64,000 nucleotides of DNA, from positions 310,001 through 374,000 of the forward strand of contig NZ_JAOQJC010000001.1 of the NCBI RefSeq assembly GCF_025567625.1. The letters run 5' to 3'. Below the pieces are notes generated by a model that did not search any database, was not told where the DNA came from, and saw nothing but the letters and a program-made list of their open reading frames with translations. Each line of letters starts with the position of its first letter. The first letter of the stretch is position 1. A program made the translations under genes and the position numbers. The stretch is from Paenibacillus sp. J5C2022. GTDB lineage: Bacteria > Bacillota > Bacilli > Paenibacillales > Paenibacillaceae. Of the stretch, positions 9,017 through 17,021 are shown one piece after another.

Positions 9017-9600
9017 GCGGACTAATAAAACTTCTCTTGGTCTTCCTTCAAATCGGGTTGTTAAGCATTGGCGGAGGGTACGCCATTATTCCATTCATTC
9101 AGGAACTGGTCGTAGAAAGGTACGCTTGGGTAGCGCAACGGGAATTTACTGATCTCATTACGATTTCGCAAATGACGCCTGGACCGTTAGCGGTAAACAC
9201 CGCAACGTTTGTTGGCTCACATATTGCAGGGATACCTGGCGCAATAATCGCAACATTCGGCTGTGTAATTTCAGGAATCTGTATTTCCATATTCATGTAT
9301 CGTTTTTTTCAAAGATTCAATAAATCTATCTATGTGTTGGATACGTTGAACGGATTGAAGTCAGCTTCGCTGGGACTGATCATGTCCGCGACCGTAAAAA
9401 TATTACTATTGACGTTAATTGGGGCATCAACAATAAGCGTGGCTGCGAGAGTAGATTGGTTTGCCATTGTTATATTTACAGGTTCTTTGATTGCTTTGAG
9501 AAAGTGGAGGATGAACCCGATCCTTCTCATGGTTCTGACGGGGATTTGGGGCGGCTTCAGATTGCTTGCAGGAACCGGACCGACTGCTTTATATTGGTGA
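9013..9600 (+). CDS. Chromate transporter, C-terminal-type subunit (short CHR domain)
   Basis: A 195-residue CHR-domain protein with LLSIGGGYAIIPFIQE and SQMTPGPLAVNTATFVG, the paired half of the upstream subunit. Its ATG overlaps the stop of the first subunit (ATGA), so the two are translationally coupled. The two halves carry antiparallel topologies in known pairs. By family it exports or imports chromate; the real substrate cannot be read here. Confidence 0.87.
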   Translation: MSGLIKLLLVFLQIGLLSIGGGYAIIPFIQELVVERYAWVAQREFTDLITISQMTPGPLAVNTATFVGSHIAGIPGAIIATFGCVISGICISIFMYRFFQRFNKSIYVLDTLNGLKSASLGLIMSATVKILLLTLIGASTISVAARVDWFAIVIFTGSLIALRKWRMNPILLMVLTGIWGGFRLLAGTGPTALYW

Positions 9601-9642
9601 GCCTAACGGTACTTTGGCTGAAAAGGGAGAAGGAGGCGGTAC

Positions 9643-9744
9643 ATGATGGATGTTTTTTACTATAACTGGAATTTGGTAGAGGGTTTACATAAAGATCATG
9701 AAAACTTTCTTGACGTAGCGCTCGACAGGTACTCTGAGCGTTAA
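9643..9744 (+). CDS. Possible small protein of 33 residues
   Basis: A short frame starting with ATGATGGATG, preceded by a perfect AGGAGG (9631-9636) with 6-base spacing, encodes MMDVFYYNWNLVEGLHKDHE and 13 further residues. It has no hydrophobic segment and no family that I recognise. It sits 42 bp after the chromate transporter pair and runs into an amidase remnant in another frame, so it may be the decayed front of a former gene rather than a working small protein. Confidence 0.35.
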   Translation: MMDVFYYNWNLVEGLHKDHENFLDVALDRYSER

Positions 9745-9878
9745 CGATTGGTGGACCAACGATTAGCCTGCCCGGAAGGCCAGCGGAAGGGCTCCCGCTT
9801 GGGTTTCAATGCATTGCCGAATTTGGACAGGACGAAATCTTGCTGCACCATGCTCAGCAAGTTGCACAACTGATATAA
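9738..9878 (+). pseudogene. Amidase-signature enzyme, C-terminal remnant
   Basis: Frame 9738-9878 has no start but reads GGPTISLPGRPAEGLPLGFQ and then CIAEFGQDEILLHHAQQVAQ. This matches the conserved end of amidase-signature proteins (G-x-PA-x-S-x-P, then GLPLGxQ, then the last helix). About 45 residues remain of roughly 450, and the Ser-Ser-Lys catalytic part is gone. It is a relic of a deleted gene between the chromate operon and the repeat protein. Confidence 0.65.
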
Positions 9879-10002
9879 CGGAGTAGTAGATTGGCAACCG
9901 ATATGCATCGCATGTATCAGTGTGGGGAAAGGGGAAGCCAGAAATCATCTATCCTTGAGCACATATAACACAGCCATGCCGACAATGAAGCATGCGAAAT
10001 AC

Positions 10003-10032
10003 AGCCTATTATGACATCGGCCATAATAGGCT
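10003..10032 (-). terminator. Hairpin after the repeat-protein gene
   Basis: AGCCTATTATG (10003-10013) and CATAATAGGCT (10022-10032) are perfect 11-bp arms around an 8-base loop. It lies 12 bp beyond the stop of the minus-strand gene, with GTATTTCG following on that strand. The T-run is weak but the position fits a terminator. Confidence 0.65.
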
Positions 10033-10043
10033 ATATTAGCAGG

Positions 10044-10502
10044 CTATCGAATTCGAACCCAGCTTTTAACGTACCATCCCTCGATAAGACTTGCTTGTGG
10101 ATACGTAATGGTGCGAAACTTCCCATTAATCAATGCAAGAATGTTTACTTCATTTGTTGAAGGATTATACGCAGTTAATTTGCCGAAAGTCCAATGTCTA
10201 TGAAAATTATAAAATAAGGCCCAACGATTAATATAATTGTACCAGTTGAATGTTTCCCCAGGCGGAAGCGGAATGAATTTGACCCACTGACTGACAATCC
10301 AGGCTTCACTAATATTCGCCATTGGCACATCTATATAGTGAAATTCGCCATATTCCGGATGGAATGTTGATACATTGACGTTATAAAATGCAAGGATCCT
10401 CATAGTTGTTGAATTATATTCGTATATCTTCCCGAAAACCCAGCGGTTATCAACCGTTCTCAACAAAACCCATCGGTTTGCATATCTACCTCTTCTAGCC
10501 AT
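10044..10502 (-). CDS. Unrecognised protein of two aromatic-rich repeats
   Basis: A 152-residue protein I cannot assign. It is an internal duplication. Unit 1 (about 8-76) has NRWVLL, RWVFGKIYEYN, ILAF and AWIVSQWVKF. Unit 2 (about 91-151) has NRWALF, HWTFGKLTAYN, ILAL and GWYVKSWVRI. It is rich in Trp, Tyr and Phe, with no signal peptide or membrane helix. The chosen ATG (MARRGRY) follows GGGAGGGA at 7-base spacing; a TTG 15 bases upstream overlaps that site. It has its own hairpin terminator. Small beta-sheet repeats of this look often bind nucleic acid or sugar, but that is only a guess. Confidence 0.75.
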   Translation of the reverse strand: MARRGRYANRWVLLRTVDNRWVFGKIYEYNSTTMRILAFYNVNVSTFHPEYGEFHYIDVPMANISEAWIVSQWVKFIPLPPGETFNWYNYINRWALFYNFHRHWTFGKLTAYNPSTNEVNILALINGKFRTITYPQASLIEGWYVKSWVRIR

Positions 10503-10895
10503 AACAATCCCTCCCAACTTTTTTATAGTATATGAGGAAGTACTTTCTTTTGTTTGGACTAGCTTTCAACCGATCCACACGATTGGCTGATCTTTATAAA
10601 GCCAAGGAAGGATAGCCTTACTTAACGATGTCACTGGATCGGGACGCAGGCTTATTGCGACGGTTGCAACACGAAAGGGCAGTTTAGCGCAATAAAGCAG
10701 AGGGAAAATGAGAAAATCTAAGATTTCAAGAGATAAAAAGAGTTGTTATTTTCTGAAAAGCCTACATATAGGCATAGCCATGCGAATGTGCAAATCTATG
10801 CAAAATAGCGAACGTGTGTTTTTGCGGTTTGTAAAAAAACATATTCTATTTTACGATTAGTAACATTCGAAACCAAGAATTAAGGAGATGTTTAA
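10503..10895. other. Gene-free gap at a base-composition change
   Basis: No credible coding frame. One loose inverted pair is present, TTATTGCG (10652-10659) with CGCAATAA (10688-10695). The sequence shifts from balanced composition to AT-rich around 10.7 kb, where the methyltransferase begins. Confidence 0.5.
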
Positions 10896-11684
10896 ATGAG
10901 CAATATTTTATTAAATTCAAGAAAAAACACGCTTAATACTAAAGGGGTTTTGGAACAAAATAAGAAGTTTTGGGATAGTACCGCTGACAAATGGTTCGGT
11001 GTAACTTCACTCCCAGAACTCGGTTGCTTATTACCATCCGAAGAAGATTTACATTTGTTTGGTGATGTGTCTGGTAAAAAAGTTCTTGAAATTGGTTGTG
11101 GAAGTGGCCACTCACTTAAATATCATGGTGACCGTAATGCCTCAGAACTTTGGGGACTTGATATGTCAACACAGCAAATTGAAAATGCAACCCGTTATTT
11201 AAAAGATTGTGGACATGAAGCACATTTATACAATAGCCCCATGGAAGAGAATCCAGGTTTACCGATCGATTATTTTGATATTGTTTATTCGATATATGCA
11301 ATCGGCTGGACTACCGATTTACAAAAAACATTTCATTTGATCGCATCCTACTTAAAGAAAGATGGTACTTTTATATTTAGCTGGGATCACCCTGTTATGA
11401 GATGTATGGAAAATGACGGAGATAATCTTGTGGTTAAAAGCTCTTATTACGACGAGAATCTGTTTACATTTGAAAAATATGGATTTGATGCTTCACTCAG
11501 CAAAAGGAAGATTTCAACGTATATTAATGCATTATCCAAAGCAGGTTTTATTATTGAGGAAATGATAGAAGAAACTGATAAACAAACCCTTGAAAGCGAG
11601 AGCAAAGTTGAACAGAATTATCATTCCGTTTTTAATGCGAAACTGTTTCCTTTGTCCTTTGTTTTTAAAGCAAGAAAACTTTAG
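10896..11684 (+). CDS. Class I SAM-dependent methyltransferase
   Basis: A 262-residue protein with the SAM-binding motif VLEIGCGSGHSLKYHG, the acidic end of strand 2 (ELWGLDMS) and the later FDIVYSIYAIGW block of Methyltransf_11-type enzymes. AAGGAGATG precedes the ATG. The substrate is unknown. It lacks the paired Cys pattern of arsenite methyltransferase ArsM, although an ArsR regulator follows 252 bp later. Codon use is AT-rich compared with genes before 10 kb and after 17 kb, which suggests acquisition. Confidence 0.82.
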   Translation: MSNILLNSRKNTLNTKGVLEQNKKFWDSTADKWFGVTSLPELGCLLPSEEDLHLFGDVSGKKVLEIGCGSGHSLKYHGDRNASELWGLDMSTQQIENATRYLKDCGHEAHLYNSPMEENPGLPIDYFDIVYSIYAIGWTTDLQKTFHLIASYLKKDGTFIFSWDHPVMRCMENDGDNLVVKSSYYDENLFTFEKYGFDASLSKRKISTYINALSKAGFIIEEMIEETDKQTLESESKVEQNYHSVFNAKLFPLSFVFKARKL

Positions 11685-11825
11685 TTAGTAGTTTAGCAAA
11701 ATGTACAGTTAATAGTCACAATCTATAATTGTATACATTTCAGTGGATTAATACGGATTGTGGAACGGCCAATGCTGTTAATAAGATGGGGAAATGTCTA
11801 AGGTGGAAGTGAAAATAGGTTATTA

Positions 11826-11841
11826 ATCAAAATGATTTGAT
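11826..11841. promoter_or_regulatory. ArsR operator 1
   Basis: ATCAA-N6-TTGAT inside the perfect dyad TAATCAAA/TTTGATTA (11824-11843), just upstream of the -35 element of the regulator promoter. It has the same form as two further sites in this locus. Confidence 0.7.
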
Positions 11842-11847
11842 TAGTTG

Positions 11848-11876
11848 TTGACTTTTAGGAAAGGGGTTGCTATGAT
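11848..11876 (+). promoter_or_regulatory. Sigma-A promoter of the ArsR gene
   Basis: TTGACT at 11848-11853 and TATGAT at 11871-11876 are separated by exactly 17 bases. Operators flank it on both sides, which fits repression by the encoded ArsR protein. Confidence 0.8.
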
Positions 11877-11886
11877 AAACATATAC

Positions 11887-11902
11887 ATCAAATAAAATTG
11901 AT
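11887..11902. promoter_or_regulatory. ArsR operator 2
   Basis: ATCAA (11887-11891), six bases, TTGAT (11898-11902), around the likely transcription start and 34 bp before the regulator ATG. It matches operator 1 in both half-sites and spacing. Confidence 0.7.
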
Positions 11903-11936
11903 GAATGCGGTAGTTAAGGATTGGAGGTAGGCAGCG

Positions 11937-12284
11937 ATGATTAATGAACTTCAGATTTTGGAGCAAGATGCAGTTAAGGTGGATTTCACAAAGTATGAAG
12001 TGAAGTTTAAGGCACTCGCTGATCAAAAGAGACTTCAGATTATGTATGAGCTAACACAACGAGGCAATACATGTGTATGTGATCTTACAGAGATCGTTGA
12101 TATGCCGCAGTCTAAATTATCGTATCATCTCAAAATCTTGCTTGATGCTGGGTTAATTCATCGTGAGACAAGAGGAACTTGGAGTTATTACGAGTTGAAC
12201 TCATTGGAAGTTAATAATCTGCTGTCTTCTGAGTTGTGTTGTATTTTTCGTTCGAATGAAGCAAAGTCAAACGGTTGCTGTTAA
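11937..12284 (+). CDS. ArsR-family metalloregulator
   Basis: A 115-residue winged-helix repressor. The recognition region is LTEIVDMPQSKLSYHLKILL, and the helix before it carries CVCDL (Cys46 and Cys48), the arsenite/antimonite-binding motif of classical ArsR. Additional Cys pairs occur near the C-terminus (ELCC and the terminal NGCC). GGAGGTAGG precedes the ATG. Three ATCAA-N6-TTGAT sites around this gene and before the next one indicate autoregulation and control of the flavoprotein. As(III) sensing is inferred from the motif. Confidence 0.88.
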   Translation: MINELQILEQDAVKVDFTKYEVKFKALADQKRLQIMYELTQRGNTCVCDLTEIVDMPQSKLSYHLKILLDAGLIHRETRGTWSYYELNSLEVNNLLSSELCCIFRSNEAKSNGCC

Positions 12285-12305
12285 ATGCAATCGTATGATC
12301 AATAT

Positions 12306-12321
12306 ATCAAGAAAAGTTGAT
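12306..12321. promoter_or_regulatory. ArsR operator 3
   Basis: ATCAA (12306-12310), GAAAAG, TTGAT (12317-12321) in the 98-bp gap between the regulator and the flavoprotein. It repeats the exact half-sites of operators 1 and 2 and suggests that the flavoprotein has a separately controlled promoter. Confidence 0.65.
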
Positions 12322-12382
12322 TTAGATGAATTGAAAATGTAGGTAGGTAGAAAAAAATGAACATTTGGAGGGAAGAGTATCA

Positions 12383-13810
12383 ATGAGTCAATGTTGTGGT
12401 TCTAAATCAGTTCCTGTGCCAATCTCAAAAACAACTTCAAAACCTGCTTCGTCCCATGATGATCTATCTGTGGCTATTATAGGTGGAGGTCCTATAGGAC
12501 TGGCAGCTGCTGCTCATCTAGTTACAAGAGGGGAATCCTTTATCCTATTTGAAGCTTCTGCACAAATTGCAGGTAATGTGAATCAGTGGGGGCATGTTCG
12601 TGTATTTTCACCATGGCAATATAATATGGATAATGCGGCTAAACAGTTGTTAGAAGCTACAGATTGGCAATCTCCGAATGAACAAGCATTTCCAACAGGA
12701 AGAGAGTTAATCGATGAATATTTGTCTCCATTATCGGAGCTTCCGAGTATAAAGCCTTTTATACATTATAATACTGAAGTAGTTGCAGTAACTCGCAAGG
12801 GATTAAGTAAAGTAAAAACAACTGGTCGTGCTGAGCAGCCCTTCGTTCTTCATGTGCAGCAAGGGGATCAACTGTTGAAATATCAGGCTAAAGCTGTGAT
12901 CGATGCATCCGGGACTTGGGCAACTCCTAATCCTGCTGTTTCAGAAGGCATCTGGACAAGGGAGGAGCAGTTATTAAACAGCCATATTTCTTATGGGATT
13001 CCAGATGTATTAGGCAGGGATATGGAACGATTTGCAGGAAAGAATGTCCTTGTAGTTGGTAGCGGGCACTCAGCAATTAATACTTTGTTAGACCTGGAAC
13101 GACTTCAGGAGCGTGAACCCCTTACATCAATAACCTGGGTTATTCGAAAATCAAATGTAGCAGATGTTTATGGTGGTCAGCAAAGCGACGCACTTCGTGA
13201 ACGTGGTGTACTTGGTATACGATTGCAGCATCTAGTTGAATCTGGAAAGATATCTGTTTATACTTCATTCCTAATTGAACATTTCGAAAAAAATGAAGCT
13301 CAAGTCAATGTGCTGGGTACGGTCAATGGAGAGACGATTGGCATCTATGGATTGGATGAGGTTATTAGTAATACGGGGTCACGTCCAAATTTATCTTTCC
13401 TTAGGGAAGTAAGAATAAATATCGATTCAGACATTGAAAGTGTGGGTGCGCTCGCACCATTAATCGATCCGAATGTTCATAGCTGCGGAACAGTTAGACC
13501 CCATGGTGAAATAGAATTGCGGCAACCAGACCACAACTTTTACATTGTGGGATCGAAAAGCTATGGTCGTGCACCAACCTTTCTAATGGCAACCGGCTAT
13601 GAACAAGTAAGATCAATCGTTGCAGCACTTACAGGAGACTGGGAAGCGGCTGAGAACGTGGAATTGGATCTTCCGGAAACAGGTGTGTGCAGTGTTAATA
13701 AATCAGTACAATTAAGTAGTAGTCTTTCTTCAAGACAGCCAGCTGACAATCAGTCTGAAAGCACTTGCTCTACAACGTCTAGCGAAAGTGGGTCGTCATG
13801 CTGCAGCTAA
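12383..13810 (+). CDS. FAD/NAD(P)-dependent monooxygenase-like flavoprotein (ArsO-like)
   Basis: A 475-residue flavoprotein with an N-terminal FAD motif AIIGGGPIGLAAAAHL (GGGPIG at 34-39) and a second dinucleotide motif VLVVGSGHSAIN near 223, as in flavin-containing monooxygenases. GGAGGG precedes the chosen ATG; an in-frame TTG 18 bases upstream overlaps it. Both ends carry Cys pairs: MSQCCGS at the start and a Ser/Cys-rich tail ending SGSSCCS. It lies downstream of ArsR and an ArsR operator, matching the ArsO-type genes of arsenic clusters. The reaction is unknown. No arsenite pump is in the window. Confidence 0.8.
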   Translation: MSQCCGSKSVPVPISKTTSKPASSHDDLSVAIIGGGPIGLAAAAHLVTRGESFILFEASAQIAGNVNQWGHVRVFSPWQYNMDNAAKQLLEATDWQSPNEQAFPTGRELIDEYLSPLSELPSIKPFIHYNTEVVAVTRKGLSKVKTTGRAEQPFVLHVQQGDQLLKYQAKAVIDASGTWATPNPAVSEGIWTREEQLLNSHISYGIPDVLGRDMERFAGKNVLVVGSGHSAINTLLDLERLQEREPLTSITWVIRKSNVADVYGGQQSDALRERGVLGIRLQHLVESGKISVYTSFLIEHFEKNEAQVNVLGTVNGETIGIYGLDEVISNTGSRPNLSFLREVRINIDSDIESVGALAPLIDPNVHSCGTVRPHGEIELRQPDHNFYIVGSKSYGRAPTFLMATGYEQVRSIVAALTGDWEAAENVELDLPETGVCSVNKSVQLSSSLSSRQPADNQSESTCSTTSSESGSSCCS

Positions 13811-13829
13811 AAAATTACAAAATCAACTA

Positions 13830-13957
13830 GGGCGTGTCTGAGAACTCTGAGGACAGCAAATTTTGCCGAATTTTCGTTCCATGCAAGGCGCGTTTGTGGA
13901 GGCGTACCCGGGGGTACGTCAAGCAAACGGAACGAAGCAGGGGGCGGAAAGGCGGAT
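13830..13957. repeat. Structured intergenic repeat element
   Basis: A GC-rich 128-bp block in AT-rich surroundings with nested inverted arms: CGTTCC (13875-13880) with GGAACG (13929-13934), GTTTG (13892-13896) with CAAAC (13924-13928), and GTACCC (13904-13909) with GGGTAC (13912-13917). It replaces the front of the serine hydrolase pseudogene. The composition and fold suggest a dispersed palindromic element; only one copy is in the window. Confidence 0.5.
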
Positions 13958-13966
13958 GGTGCGATA

Positions 13967-14742
13967 AAAAGCCTGGATGAGCCAATAAGTAATTATCTTA
14001 AGAACTACGATCTTAACATTCTCGGTAGCACCACAATAAGACATCTAGTTACAAGAACAACTGGGTTACAATTTCAGGGGAGTGGCGTAGTTGTACGTAA
14101 GTTTTCAGAAGGTACATCATTTGAAGGGAAAAAACCTGAGGTTTTGGCTGAGATTATTAAGAAAGCTACAGGAAAAACAGTTGCAGAAATCATAAATGTA
14201 CGAGTGTTTAAACCTTTAGGATTTACTCAAACGGAGTGGAGAACAGAAGGGAAAGAAACTCTGGTTTGTGATATAAATGATCCTAATTCATATCCTACTT
14301 TAAGATTCGAGTCAAATGAAGGTAGTGATCGTAATCTTTACATAACAGCGAGAGAACTTGCTTTGTGGGGGAACTTACATCTGAATAAGGGAGCAATACA
14401 AGGACAACAGATTCTTCCAAAGGCTTTATTCGAAGATGTTACCTCTGTTAAGACTCCCAACTCACTGCCTGTTCAGTTTCCTAGAATAGGATATTTTTGG
14501 TGGATACAAGATAGAAGGTTGCAAACTCCGAAATTGGACCAGATCTTCCTGAAGGAACATACCAAATCCTGGGGGCATCGGGTTGTTCATGTACTGTAAT
14601 CCCTGAACGCAATGCGGTGGTTGTACGAATGACGAATAGTCTATGGACTTTTGGCGGAAAGAATGGTTTTGATTACGTATCTGATATTCAAAGGTTTGGT
14701 AATCTTATTACGCAGGCTTTAAACCAACACTTAAATGTATGA
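13967..14742 (+). pseudogene. Serine beta-lactamase-like hydrolase, broken
   Basis: Beta-lactamase-related (class C/PBP4*-like) protein remains: SLDEPISNYLKNYDLNIL, TTIRHLVTRTTGL and VFKPLGFTQTEW. It has two lesions. The N-terminus with the SxxK nucleophile is missing and the repeat element abuts the break at about 13965. Near 14535-14550 the frame shifts: one frame runs to 14599, while the conserved continuation LPEGTYQILGASGCSCTVIP, then a tail ending ALNQHLNV, is read in another frame to 14742. It is not expected to be active. Confidence 0.8.
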
Positions 14743-15035
14743 CCCAAACAGGTGTCCAACAATCAAAGCGGTCAGCAGGAGTCAGGTGGTCGCCGAAATT
14801 TTCGATAAAATTCAGTAGTGACTAGGCATTGAATCGATTTATAGACTTATGTACAAAATACGAGTTTTGTGTAAAAGTATTCGGATCGCGAATAGGCTCA
14901 TACCGTTTTTCAACGCATTTGTCCAGTAACATTTAAATACGAACTCCTATTGCATTCACTTCGGACTATCTCATAAAATAAGTATTTATGTGTTATGTGT
15001 TCTCATGATTAGTTCGGAGTTACTGTTACAACATC
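14743..15035. other. AT-rich gap without visible genes
   Basis: No coding frame with a ribosome site and no clear repeat. It separates the hydrolase remnant from the convergent PadR cassette. Confidence 0.5.
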
Positions 15036-15078
15036 AAAACAGCCTCGATCGATATTTGTTCAATTGAGGCTGTTTTTT
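15036..15078 (-). terminator. Terminator of the PadR cassette
   Basis: AAAACAGCCTC (15036-15046) pairs with GAGGCTGTTTT (15066-15076). T-runs flank both sides, so it can work in both directions. It is 16 bp beyond the stop of the DUF4825-like gene. Confidence 0.8.
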
Positions 15079-15094
15079 GTAACCAATTAACGTG

Positions 15095-15655
15095 TTAATT
15101 TCTTATCAGAATTTTTTTTGTGAAATCGAACACATACTCATTGTCCTTAAGCTTATTCTGAACCGTCTTTTCCCAAACATCCTTTTTTAATAATGTCGAC
15201 AATTCTATACCATACCAACTAGCAACATCATTTCGCAAAACCTTATATGACGTTTCAATAAAGTTAAAGTTTATGGCTTCCAAATTGTCAATTAATGCAA
15301 ATGCAGCTGTGGCATTGTATATTAATGCTTTATTGACCTGATCTTCGCCAATATCTGTTACATAGGATTTATAGTTTATCTCTGCCGTTAGTTTTTCAGG
15401 AATCAATCGAAATGACATTCCCACATTGTTTAATGGCAATGAGTTGAATAGATTAATTATATTAGAGTTATCACCCATATACTTAGATTTGAATTGTGAT
15501 GCATTTTCAATATCGTGACTAAGTGGATTTTGCTGATCCTCCATATATTGCTTTTTAGTATTTTCTATTTGGGGTATGACAATACCTTGTACCACTCCAA
15601 ATAAGGCTAATCCCACAATGATTAAACAAATTATTATTCTATTCCTGGTTCTCAT
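15095..15655 (-). CDS. Membrane-anchored DUF4825-like protein
   Basis: A 186-residue protein with one N-terminal helix (IIICLIIVGLALFGVVQGIV, about 6-25) and an outside domain containing QFKSKYMGDNSNIINLFNSL, typical of DUF4825. The chosen ATG (MRTRNR) lies within the end of the upstream gene with GAGGTG ahead; the two overlap by 17 bp and are coupled. In Firmicutes such proteins accompany PadR regulators and small membrane proteins in cassettes of unknown role. Confidence 0.75.
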   Translation of the reverse strand: MRTRNRIIICLIIVGLALFGVVQGIVIPQIENTKKQYMEDQQNPLSHDIENASQFKSKYMGDNSNIINLFNSLPLNNVGMSFRLIPEKLTAEINYKSYVTDIGEDQVNKALIYNATAAFALIDNLEAINFNFIETSYKVLRNDVASWYGIELSTLLKKDVWEKTVQNKLKDNEYVFDFTKKILIRN

Positions 15656-16328
15656 GATTCTCACCCACCTCATATTTACGAATTAGTTTCAAAGCCGCAT
15701 GGAAAAGCAATGGTATAATAATGAAAACAAATGGTAATAAAAATCTGAATACCAACACGGCCAATTGATAAGGCCCAGTGATATTTATCTCTCTCCCAAA
15801 CCAAATACTACTGCCAAATACTACTGCCGTATTACCAAGTATGGACACCGTAACAAACAAGCCCCAAATGAGCCAAGCAATTTTTCTATAGCGCATGACA
15901 ATATTAATGTTATAGATGGATGTCTGACCCCAAAAGTAGCTTTCCTTTTTTGCATTTAATACGAAGAATAAGATACCAACTACAAATACGACTATCAGCA
16001 GAAAGATGTTGAGAAGAATTCCCATCCCTACTAATCTTAGGGGGATGGTTATGACCCATGCGATTAGAAAATATAACAATGCGATTTGTAAAAATTCAAT
16101 CCGATACTTGTTTGTATAGACTCTTGTGTTACCGTCGATCAATAATTCAACGCCGCTAATATTATCGGTAGCTACTTTTACTGCTTGTGTATATTCCATG
16201 CCATTGGCTGTAAGATCAGCTACTTTAGCTTCGAGATTGCTTAAGATTTCATCTTTCAACTCATTCGTCTGTTTGTTGTCTTTATGTTCTTTAAATAATT
16301 GATCAACGTAATATTGTAAATGTTTCAC
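15639..16328 (-). CDS. Permease-prefix-domain membrane protein
   Basis: A 229-residue protein. The first 65 residues resemble the permease prefix/DUF1700-like domain (YVDQLFKEHKD, then ELKDEILSNLEAKVADL). Four or five hydrophobic helices follow (about 75-95, 98-120, 145-170, 180-210). The start is GTG, preceded by AGGAGG at 7-base spacing. It sits 13 bp downstream of the PadR gene, the usual partner, and is probably repressed by it. Confidence 0.78.
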   Translation of the reverse strand: MKHLQYYVDQLFKEHKDNKQTNELKDEILSNLEAKVADLTANGMEYTQAVKVATDNISGVELLIDGNTRVYTNKYRIEFLQIALLYFLIAWVITIPLRLVGMGILLNIFLLIVVFVVGILFFVLNAKKESYFWGQTSIYNINIVMRYRKIAWLIWGLFVTVSILGNTAVVFGSSIWFGREINITGPYQLAVLVFRFLLPFVFIIIPLLFHAALKLIRKYEVGENHENQE

Positions 16329-16341
16329 AAGGTTCCTCCTG

Positions 16342-16674
16342 CTATCTAATTAATTTGTCGATTAATTCTCTGGCTATTTTCCAATCCGCAAAGTTGCGGT
16401 GAAAGGTATCCTTACCTGCTTCTGTCACTTTATAATATTTCCGTCTACCGCCTTGGCTCTCATTACCCCAGTAAGATTGAATAAGTTTGTTTGACTCAAG
16501 CCTTTTTAGACTTGTGTATAAAGATGGTTCCTTTAATTCGTATTCTCCGTTACTTTTTTTCGAGATTATCTTGATGATTTCATAACCATAGCTATCTCCA
16601 TCACATAAAACACGAAGAATAATGGTGTCGATGTTACCGCGAATTAATTCGCTGCTTATTCCGTTTTCTTTCAC
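16342..16674 (-). CDS. PadR-family transcriptional regulator
   Basis: A 110-residue winged-helix regulator: ISSELIRGNIDTIILRVLC, SYGYEIIKIISKKS, EPSLYTSLKRLESN and GGRRKYYKVTEAGK. The GTG at 16674 is chosen because GGGGTGAG lies 6 bases upstream and it gives the usual family length. A longer frame to 16749 has no ribosome site. It is first in the three-gene cassette, and PadR proteins normally repress their own operon. Confidence 0.85.
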   Translation of the reverse strand: MKENGISSELIRGNIDTIILRVLCDGDSYGYEIIKIISKKSNGEYELKEPSLYTSLKRLESNKLIQSYWGNESQGGRRKYYKVTEAGKDTFHRNFADWKIARELIDKLIR

Positions 16675-16950
16675 CTTATACTCACCCCACAAATGCATCG
16701 TATCAGATATTACTATGTGAGTCAATGTACTTCTTAACAAGTAATACATTAACTTAAAAAAACCAAGTATAGTCCGCTTAGAATCCGATCATTTTTCAAT
16801 ATATTAATTGGCTTGACCATTATCAACCAAAAATTCGTGGCATAAAGTTCGGAGCTTTATATTTACCGGATAGCATTTACATGTTTATCCTTCAAAATCA
16901 TTCAATAGTATCATTGTTCCATTCCGTACCTTATTCGCTTTTTAAACATA

Positions 16951-16987
16951 AAAATCCCACAATCATCTTCATGATTTGCGGGATTTT
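16951..16987 (-). terminator. Terminator after the first GNAT gene
   Basis: AAAATCCCAC and AATCAT pair with ATGATT and GCGGGATTTT with one mismatch, forming a long stem. It is 34 bp beyond the minus-strand stop at 17022. The remaining gap 16750-16950 shows no gene. Confidence 0.75.
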
Positions 16988-17021
16988 GTGTCAAGCTATT
17001 TCATTTATGATTAGATTGTAA

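Noticed and set aside
9763..9948. 61-codon minus-strand frame over the amidase relic
   Set aside because: It has no ribosome site, and the plus strand carries the recognisable amidase end.
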